Shown here: one piece after another, positions 1-8,600 of the stretch
Position numbering within the stretch: the first letter of the stretch is position 1
Layout: each line of letters opens with the position of its first letter
Notes under the pieces: generated by a model
What the model was told of the DNA's origin: nothing
The model's database searches: none
Seen by the model: the letters and a program-made list of their open reading frames with translations, nothing else
Translations under genes and position numbers: made by a program
Origin: Cephalothrix simula
Lineage: Eukaryota; Nemertea; Palaeonemertea; Archinemertea; Cephalotrichidae
Direction of reading: 5' to 3'
Length of the DNA stretch: 10,059 nt
NCBI GenBank assembly: GCA_035591015.1
Contig: JAXIUW010237285.1
Span: 1-10,059, forward strand

Positions 1-73
1 AAATTCTGACAGAAAGCACGTGGGTAGTAGACACGGGGAAAAAACTCTACCTGTCTCGGAAGATATTTTACAG
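1..73 (+). other. Possible 3' end of an upstream-gene exon (partial)
   Basis: The stretch ends in a strong splice-donor match, CAG followed by GTAAGTG, with GT at 74-75. Two of the three forward frames are open across it: one from base 2 (ending DILQ) and one from base 3 (containing STWVVDTGKKLYLSRK). The family is not recognised and the frame cannot be chosen. No partner exon was found between 74 and 2563, and no relation to the receptor gene downstream is seen. A chance donor-like site is a real alternative. Confidence 0.22.
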
Positions 74-200
74 GTAAGTGTGAATTCCGTGCATTACGTA
101 AAAAATATTGCATTTTTATGGCCCGGGTGGCCTTCACTTATATACCAGCCGCCAAAGAGAGCCGTTCCATGACCGGATGTGTTCCTTAATTATAAAAAAC

Positions 201-226
201 AATGGTTATCCAAAATGGCAACCATT
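201..226. repeat. Short hairpin within an ATGGC-rich motif
   Basis: The arms AATGGTT (201-207) and AACCATT (220-226) pair perfectly, with a further CCA/TGG pairing inside. The following bases to 245 contain a second ATGGC copy. A related double-ATGGC block occurs in intron 10 at 8561-8587, which suggests a dispersed repeat fragment rather than a functional RNA. Confidence 0.4.
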
Positions 227-484
227 CCAAGATGGCTACTGGGCCAGAAGCATCCTTTTTACACTACTTTCTGCTCTCTCTCTTTTTTTCTTCTTATCTT
301 CTTTTTTATTTACTTAAAAGTGACAAAAAGTATCACATCTTACCACATGCTATGAAATAGAATATGAAACTCTAACGTGTCCTCCTGATGATGTCCTCAC
401 CGTGTCTACATCTGCAAACGCTCATCATTTGCGAACTGACATTTATTGGCAGAATTCTAACTATCTTGCTCAAAAAATTTAGGA

Positions 485-514
485 CCCCAATGCGCTTCTT
501 CTAAAATATTGGGG
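485..514. repeat. Short inverted repeat
   Basis: CCCCAAT at 485-491 pairs with ATTGGGG at 508-514 across a 16-nt loop. A near-copy of part of the loop (CTYCTAAAATAT) recurs just downstream around 524-535. Probably a decayed repeat; no function is implied. Confidence 0.35.
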
Positions 515-854
515 GCTTTTGCCTCTCCTAAAATATGAAAATACTTCCTTAATACTATGTCGAAGCTGATTGGTGCTTCCGTCTTGATTTACGCGTTCAT
601 TCCGTGAACTTCCTTAAGAAGTTAGATAGAATTTTTGTCTCGTGAGGAATATTGTTTTACTCGCCGCCAAATTCCACCTTAAGGATGTAATTTGTGCACT
701 TCGTAACTTTTTTACACTTGTTTGTGTAAAGTAAGTTTAGCAATCTTAAAAATCTTTAACGCGCTTCTTGTTAAATTTATATCGATATTTATGAAAAATC
801 TATGCATAAAATGTCCACTTAATCATATTTCAAATATTGTACCAAATCTCACTA

Positions 855-901
855 ATCAGTTTTGCATAAAGTAATTGAAAAACTGATAATGAATCAGTTT
901 T
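855..901. repeat. Inverted plus direct repeat of a 9-mer
   Basis: ATCAGTTTT occurs at 855-863 and 893-901, with its reverse complement AAAACTGAT between them at 879-887. The first pair forms a 9-bp hairpin. This lies in AT-rich non-coding DNA. Confidence 0.4.
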
Positions 902-2037
902 GTTCCGAGCTTCATTATTATTTCAAGATAAAATTCATTAGTAACAGAAAGATCAATAGGTTGCACTGCAAATTTTTTAAAATAAAAATTGCCATATAAT
1001 ATAACTAAAACTTAAAGTCACAAATGTAACTTGTCAGCACAATCTTTAGACTCGTTCATAAAGCGTGCATCTACCAATAATGATATTTGATGGTTTAAAT
1101 TAATTATTCAGTGACATCTCATATTTTTCGCATACGTCACAATTCTCAAATGCCCTAATTGGAATTCCTCCCCCATAAAAGGAAATTGTTATAAGTAAGA
1201 TGCCCTCTATTGTCGTTATGTTTTTTTCGGGGAACATGTAAATATTTGAAGCTATTGAATATAGACTTATTTCTTGCTAATTCATGTTGAGTATTATTTT
1301 CAATAATATGAGATCATGTATTAGCTTTATGTGTACATGTATTATCTTTCATACTCAAAAATCTTCTATGATTTTTCATACATTTTGAATCACTCACTCG
1401 TAAATTTATGCTAAATAGCTTGATCGAACATCTAAGCGAATTAGGCAATCAAGCTTGAGAATCATGCATATCGTCTAAACATAGTCAGGCAGCCTGACAA
1501 ATCATTGTCTAGTTGCCATGCTACTACTTCGCAATAAGCTAAAAATTCACTGAAAAACTATCAAACAAAATTTTCAATACCAAAGGTGCCAAAGGTATGT
1601 TAAGATAGCAATAGTATTTTTCTTTTAGGGGATTAACCCCAAGAATAATTTTAATCGCTCCAGAACGAATTATTAATTTGCACTTTTCCGAGCCCGGGCC
1701 AACACAGACCGATCGCGTGTTATGGCCGACAATACCATGTAATGAGTAAAGCCTAATAGTTTTATTCGTACATATTCTCTAATTTTGTTTTAATTTGTAT
1801 TGTTATGAAGAAGATGTCCAAATTTAGTTAATATCCATGATTTATTTCAAGTAAAAATATATGAAAAACAGACTAGAAAACCGTGTTCACTTTACGAGAT
1901 CATATCCAGCGCGCAACTGATTGTGGGTAATATAGACAGGCGCACGGTCACTAAATATGCATAAATTAAAATAGACTGGACCGCTGCCTAAATCAATGAA
2001 AGGGGGGTAAGATGCTAATCATATGAACTGAGTTAAA

Positions 2038-2061
2038 TTATTTAGTAATTTATTTAGTAAT
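2038..2061. repeat. Tandem duplication of a 12-mer
   Basis: TTATTTAGTAAT is present twice in perfect tandem (2038-2049 and 2050-2061). This is a simple AT-rich slippage-type duplication. Confidence 0.6.
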
Positions 2062-2493
2062 AAATTTGTATGATCTTTTTTTGCTTTCTTGACAAACGTA
2101 TTGTATGCGATTTATAGAATCGTTAATTCGGATTCTTAAGTCTCTATTCCAAGGCTGTTTTCCTAATTGGTTGTCTTAAATCATTCCTTTTAGAAACAAA
2201 AACAATATCTCTATCTCATGTGTGCCATTTCTTATTTTTTCGTTTCTTATTCGTCTTTCTTTGTGGGCCGCGCTATAGATAATTAGTTAATGATTTCAGT
2301 ACATGTATTGTATCCGGATTTTGATCATTTTGATAAAAGAGCCATGATATTGCCATGCATTGTAACCCAGCGAAAATTTCTGAATCAACAAAGACCTCAG
2401 ATATTTAGGATTCGATTATAATGGTCAGATTAACCCTTCATTCGTACAGAATCAGGTTTAGCAAGTTGGTTTGTACTTTTAACAGTTTGGTGG

Positions 2494-2520
2494 GTTTATA
2501 TACCCAGAGAGTTTATATAC
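2494..2520 (+). promoter_or_regulatory. Possible TATA-like promoter elements
   Basis: GTTTATATAC is present twice, at 2494-2503 and 2511-2520, 44-70 bases upstream of the receptor start codon at 2564. The downstream copy would place transcription initiation around 2540-2550, leaving a very short leader. In a genome this AT-rich such strings arise by chance, and the true start site could lie further upstream or be trans-spliced. Weak call. Confidence 0.2.
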
Positions 2521-2563
2521 AAATTTGATAGTACGGTATTAGCGATTAGAGTATAAAATTGCA

Positions 2564-2678
2564 ATGTATTTCTATATCAAAGCATTATTGACAATTTGGA
2601 TTCTCTATTTATTCAGAGGCCAATCACTAACGCCGGTTGATGAAGGACTATGCACAAATTATGTTGATATCAACATTG
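2564..2678 (+). CDS. Receptor exon 1: start codon and signal peptide
   Basis: Residues 1-38 plus the first base of codon 39. The N-terminus has a lysine at 6 and a hydrophobic core (ALLTIWILYLF), with likely cleavage around residues 19-21, so the mature chain is extracellular. An in-frame stop at 2540-2542 supports this ATG. The donor at 2679 is ATTG followed by GTGAGT. It leaves phase 1. Confidence 0.8.
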
Positions 2679-5600
2679 GTGAGTACTCCAGTTTTCAAAG
2701 TAATAGCTTTTTTACTTTATGACGAGGCCCTGCAGAATGTGGAGGCAAATGCTATCAATGCTATTACAGTTAGACGTAAATTAAAATCATAGGAAACTCC
2801 TATTCGTCAGGAACCATGTGCCCCCGGCATGTGCCTTACAATGTCCTACATGCACATCATTTATATGGTTTGCCGTATCTCCCTAAAGTATAATCAGGGT
2901 GGCCACTCACCTGGAATTCCTGTAAATCAGGCTTTATCAGGGAATTTCCTTTTGGCCTTCAAAAGTCGGGGAAAAGTCGAGGGGAGGAAAACGGACTTTA
3001 GTCCGTGCCACATTGGTGACTTTGGTGAAAGTCCGGAAAAACCTTAGGGGGATTCCGCTCCCCCTTCAAAAATAGGGTTAAAAAGAATCGACTCAATCAA
3101 TTAGAATTAGAATTAATAACTAGTATCCTAATCGCCATTTTGGCAAGGGGTTGCTGAAATTATGCCCTCGGTATTCCAATTTGTGGCTAATTTAACGGCA
3201 TGTCGGTAGTGCTATGAGCATAGTTCATAGGGGAATTTCAATTTATCGTTTTATCATCCCTATTTAAGTGGAAAGATTTTGTCCAATGAAATATCTGTCC
3301 GCCGATATATTTGTTCATTTTTGCGTTCAGACTGGCGGCGCTGAAATTTGTTTCCAGAGATAAAATTTCGGCGTTAAAATCTGTCCCTGGACAAATATCC
3401 AGCGAAATTCAATGGCTTCTAGTCCTAACTAAGCTTATATCGCACTTTGGACTGCGCTGTTCGGAAGAAAATATAGCATGCATTCACTTGATTTGGAAGT
3501 CTTACTTGTCGGTGGAAAGTTTCAGGGACAATACCAAGCATGCATTCTTGACAATACATATATTAGATACACGAAATTGTTTATGATAATTATTAATAAT
3601 AATAATGAAAAGGGACAAACAATAATGATGGGACCTATTATTTGTAATTGGGGACATTAGCTGCTACTAAAAAACACCTCTCAGGTTCTATGTTAAAAAC
3701 GCAATTACAGAGTTAGTAATGAGCCACTTGTGATCACTTGCTTTATCAGAGGTTAAGCCTATAATTACACCTTCAATTAGAACTTTCAAAGTCACGTGAC
3801 CACTGGGTTAGGAAATAATATTTTCCTCCGCGAAAAAGTAAATTGCATTGTCCTAGATGACACACGCAATAACAAACTCTAGTCGATTGGTATATCCTGG
3901 GTATATTGAATTATCACTTGGACGTGTCAGCGATGTTATTCCCATTAATCTTCAAATGAAAGCGTTGAGCTGTGACCGAATTACTGATCATGACTCCACC
4001 TACGTCGAGGTTACTTTGAAACAGACGTGACGTCATTAATGATTTCTTCCTACGGAATCTGTCGGGATAGTACATCAGAAATATTGATACAGTGCATGTG
4101 TCAACGGTATGGACGCATAGCACTATCTACAAAGGGTAATACCTAACTTCGGCCCGAAGTTAGGTATTACCCATCTACAAAAATATTTTGCAAATGTCTA
4201 TTAGGAATTAGAAAGATTTATTTCTTTAACAAATTCAACTGATTACAATTATCAGGTTTCAAAACATATTTTTGTCGCTACCTAGGTTGGATTGTAGAAT
4301 AATGACGAAGACTCGATTGCAGTCATCTTAACACTCTTTATTTAGTTCCTTTAACTCGTAATGCATATAGGGAGGTTTGAATATCATCCTGCCAATTTTA
4401 GGTTTCGTCAGCGATACCTATGTACCACCAAACAAGAATAAGACATCTCCACCAGTTCAAGTAAGATTTAACAATATATCTTACGTCGTTTACAATGACT
4501 ATGTACCAGCAGTCGCTCCAGGATGCTGGAATTACAATTACAAGTTCATTCATGTGACTAAAAAAGAAGGAGCAGTGCTGACGGTTCAGTGTAAGTTATT
4601 TTATTTATTTATATTTAAAAGAATACACAAGTAACCCAGATCACAAAAAATGAAGTGTATTATCTACATGTTATTATTTTTTACCATTCATTTCCATAAC
4701 ATTTTTCAATTCCTCAATTTCAGTATACAAAAATCTCAAAGATGCTAATTTGGATTTCATCATCAGTGATTACAGCCCAGCGCTTGACGAATTTGCATCA
4801 GCAGCAAATGTCACATATATTAATGCATTGGAGAGTACTGACATAAATGCTGAATTAAAACGTAAATCCAAACTTCATTTAACAAATCATGTAAATATTT
4901 TGCCTCTTAAACTGGATATGGTTAAAGCCTTGATTGGGTTTTATAAAGAGTACATTTTGAGAAGGCCGTTTCTGATTTTCTTCAAGGATGACACGACTCA
5001 ACCTATTACATCACGTAAGTGTTAAAATCTGCCAGTTTGAAAGCCTGAAATGACGTGCATCTGCCACAAACGCTTACTATCAGAGGACCCCAAGACTCTG
5101 TTGGGTCGAATAATAGAGCTGGTAAACGGAGAGCACTTGTCCCAAAGAATTTGCGTCTGGTGTTACGCAGATGCGGGACCCTAAGGTTAATCTGGCGTTC
5201 AGGCCGCCCTTTAAAGCTTATTAAGATTACAATACAAGCCATACAATCCCTAGTAGGGGCAGTGAAAATATTATGATTGAAAATATATATAGAAACAAAT
5301 TTTAACATATGCATATATATAAATTTTAACGAGTTTCTTTAGGCCCCTGGGATCGGGGGTTTAGTTTCCAACTTCTGTAACTGTTATCCTACAGGCAGGA
5401 GACAATTGGAGTGGAGGTCCTCGGGGATCTTCCGGATGTTTCCCGAGTAAAAAATGAACTCTATTGTTGGAACCCGGGGAAACCCTTGGCCATAAAATAA
5501 CACTGCAATAATTTACTCATACCAATGGTTTTATTCGAGGTATACATGATGGACCAAAATACTTATATTACAGTTGCCTGCGAAGCAGTTAAAGAACTTA

Positions 5601-8600
5601 GGAAGTTACCACTGATAGAAAGGGTTGACACAATGTATATAGCCAACCCATTCGTTGCCAACATGATAACACAAAAGAGCTCCAAAGATACACTGAAGGA
5701 TGTTCTAGAAAGAGTGCGGAGAGCTAAGTCTGATTCCGTAATTTTGTGGGGCAAAGACATTTGGAGAAAAATGAAAGTTGTAAGTATGCCGTGCAATGCC
5801 ATTTGCTCCAATCGTTTTATGGATGCTTTGGAAGTAATTTTATTTGCATTTTATTTTTATAGTTAACAGAAATCAACGAATCATGGTCCAAAACTGTATC
5901 ATGGATTATAGGTGATTCTGTAAGTACAGCAAAAATGATGATTTAAAAACAAAAGTTAATCTTAAGATACTTCATTTAGGAAGAAAGTAGTCCGATTTGC
6001 TTTCATACAGTCTTTTGTAAGCCTTGTAGACATAGTAGACGTGTTACTACTATTCAATGTTACTACTCGTAAAGCCATCTTTGGTGTGAATCTGATACTG
6101 ATGAGCAGTGATAGGCTCTAAACTGGCCAGCTACTTACATAGGAATAGGGACTAGCAATATAAACAGCTTCATGACTATAATTCTCTTGGTTTATTGTTT
6201 TCTTGTTTTTATCCTGCAGACCGCATTCTATGACCTCCAAAAATACGAAACTGCTCCATTCGTCGATATTGTAACAGGAAGTAATACGGTATATGCATTA
6301 ACTATTCTTTCTGCTAAAAAATACTTCAACAGTGATTCTGACTCTGTAAAGATGTCTGTTTATGAGCAATTAGCTTATTACGAAACGATTATGGATCCCA
6401 GTGACGTTGGTGATGGTGATTACTCAACGGATTATGACTCATATGATAATGAGTATGACTCAGATTACACAACAGACAACGCCCCACAACCAAAAGCAAC
6501 TTATACTGATATTGACCCAAATCCAATTACCATATCATTAAAGGAATTGATAAGCTTATTCAATTCTACATTGTCAAAATTAAAAGCCACCGAAAACAAT
6601 AAGAAGCTACTCGCACAAGAATTGAAGAAGGTATGTATAATATAAATTTTTCTCCCAGTGTGTTGGCACTCATCAAAACTTTCTCATTTGACATGATCGA
6701 TCACCATCAGTCCATCATCAGAATTTTATTGAAGGTTCAGTGCTGACTCTTTCTATTTCAGGCACAGTTCAGCTCATTGACTGGTAATCACTTTCAGCTA
6801 GACGAATTTGGACTTAGAATTAATTATTCCATGTCCCTAAAACTTCTCGATAACGCAAATGACATCACTCCATCTGTACGTATCAAAACATTTTAAATTC
6901 ATGGCAAATCCTCTGACTTACTTTAAATAACCCCCCATTTTCATTTCACTATCTGTTTAGTATGGAACATACTCGTCATTTGATGATCTCATGGATATAA
7001 ATGAAGACTTTTATTCGGCACAGAGATCCAAATCATCTTCAAAAGCTAAAACAGTAGACGTTTATATGATCATGGTAAGCTAGACTTTGATGAAATTACT
7101 GTCCATGTTAAGATTTGTTGTGGAATAAGTTCGTCTGTTTCGCTTTCAGAGCAAGCCGTTTGGATACACAGAAGAGGGTGTAAAAGGAAATAAAGCATTC
7201 TCCGGAATGTTCGTGGAAATATTTAGAGCAATTCAAAGTTATTTGGTGGAGAAATTAAAAGTAACAAACTACAAATTTGTTTACAGAAGAGGAGAATCCA
7301 CGAATGATGTCATAGAGGAGATAAAAGATGACGTAAGTAACTGCATGAAACACATATTAAGGCACATAGACTTAAATGAGAATCGCTCGCTCGCAGCGTT
7401 CATGAAATTGGCATGCATTGCAAAATACCAAATACAATTATTATTTTTCAGATGGATAATAGTATAAAAATTGGTGTCGGCCTTTTCAAGAAAACCTCTT
7501 ACAGAGCTAAACGCAGCCAATTTACTAGAGATATTACATTTAGTGGCATAAACTATATTGTAAAGCGCGAGAAAGTAGCAGGCGCACTTGGATACTGGAA
7601 ATTCCTGGGACCATTTAGCAACAACCTTTGGCTTGGCATTGTATTTGTTTTCTTTTTCAACACTGGTTATATTTTCTTTATTAATTGGTGGAACCCTTCG
7701 AATGAATCTTACGACAAAGAAAGAGACTTCACGCCTAAGCAAAGCGTCTGGTATACTTATGGGACAATGGTACAGCTCGGTGGCCCCTTTGAGCCGACCT
7801 CTTATCATCTCCGGATTTTTAGTGTGACAATGTTTTTTGTTGCTTTAGTAGTTTTAAACTCATATACAGGAAATTTGACAAGCTTTTTGACTGCTGATGA
7901 CACTGTAGATTCTGTAGGAGATATTAAGAACATTCCAAAGTCTTCCTACAGGTTCGGATTTAGGAAATACTCGCCAACATACTTTTGGGTGATGTCAAAC
8001 GAAAAGCTCGGAGAACTTTACGAAATGTTTGAAGCTGCAGAAGTTTACGATACAGATGATGAGTTAATGAAGCGAACAAAAGAAGGGAAATTCATTTTCA
8101 TGGGAGACCATCTGTTCCTTAAAAATAAAGGTAAGGAACAAAATATTACAACCGTAGCTAGATCACCGTTAGATCTAGATCTCATAACTATCCAGTATGA
8201 TTGTCTACGGCTACCCCCCTTCCGCTCGAACATATTGTATTGATAGATACAAACCCGTTAGTTCACTACGGTAGTATGGTTGCTATAAATGATTGATCCC
8301 GGCAACATTAGGAATCGCACTAAAATGCATTGCGCAAAAAATTTTGCAATTCCGTTTCTTCGATGTGGTGGCAGCGGCAGGATCCACTAAAAATACATTT
8401 TCTCAACAACCTTTGTTTACATTTTTGCTCTTCGTACACCCCGAAAAACCGTTTTGTCTATCATTTCAGCCTTACGTGTATGCAGTTAGGCTTGGCAAGT
8501 TATGGAAATATTCCGAATTTCATCAAATTCGAAGGGGGTTCGAATTCCCTATGGCCAATTTTCCAAATGGCGGTCAAAATGGCTGCTAATATGCATTTTC

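Larger units (their letters stand above)
74..2563. other. AT-rich region upstream of the receptor gene, no supported gene
   Basis: About 2.5 kb with stops in all frames and no exon-like open stretch flanked by good splice sites. A 69-codon open frame at 108-317 has low-complexity Leu/Phe/Ser at its end and lies in a pyrimidine run, so it is not called. The region contains short hairpins and small direct repeats, listed separately, and the presumed promoter of the receptor close to its 3' end. No RNA gene is recognised. Confidence 0.6.
2679..4374 (+). other. Intron 1 (1.7 kb), repeat-rich
   Basis: Runs from a GTGAGT donor to an acceptor chosen at AG 4373-4374. The nearer AG at 4369-4370 would break frame; the chosen one restores it and gives VDINIG-LNIILP, matching the usual first beta strand of PBP1 domains. 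Contents: composite dispersed repeat 2895-3065, degenerate tandem repeat 3288-3406, an AAT-type microsatellite near 3588-3607, a full CRE match 4028-4035, and a 39-bp palindromic insertion 4134-4172. Open frames at 3311-3586 and 3478-3660 (+) and 3914-4123 (-) resemble no family. A short missed exon cannot be excluded. Confidence 0.7.

Noticed and set aside
108-317. 69-codon + strand open frame
   Set aside because: Ends in a pyrimidine-run-derived Leu/Ser/Phe stretch, has no domain, no splice context and no homology I recognise.
2829-3047. 72-codon + strand open frame in intron 1
   Set aside because: Covers the composite dispersed repeat, and its peptide mirrors the repeat's word structure.
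3311-3660. Two overlapping + strand open frames in intron 1
   Set aside because: Partly explained by a degenerate tandem repeat. No family features, and inclusion is not needed to join exons 1 and 2 in frame.
3914-4123. 69-codon minus-strand open frame
   Set aside because: No recognisable domain; sits in intron 1 beside a palindromic insertion.
4361-4374. Acceptor AG at 4369-4370 for exon 2
   Set aside because: It would leave exon 2 in phase 0 after a phase-1 donor. The AG at 4373-4374 keeps frame. It would become valid only if a small exon were missed in intron 1.
7413-7451. Upstream Met as a separate start for the channel core
   Set aside because: These codons are intron 9 sequence ending in TTTTTCAG; exons 9 and 10 join in phase 0 at 7452.
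7281-7808. 175-codon minus-strand open frame
   Set aside because: Antisense shadow of receptor exons 9-10, whose + strand translation contains M1 and the pore loop.
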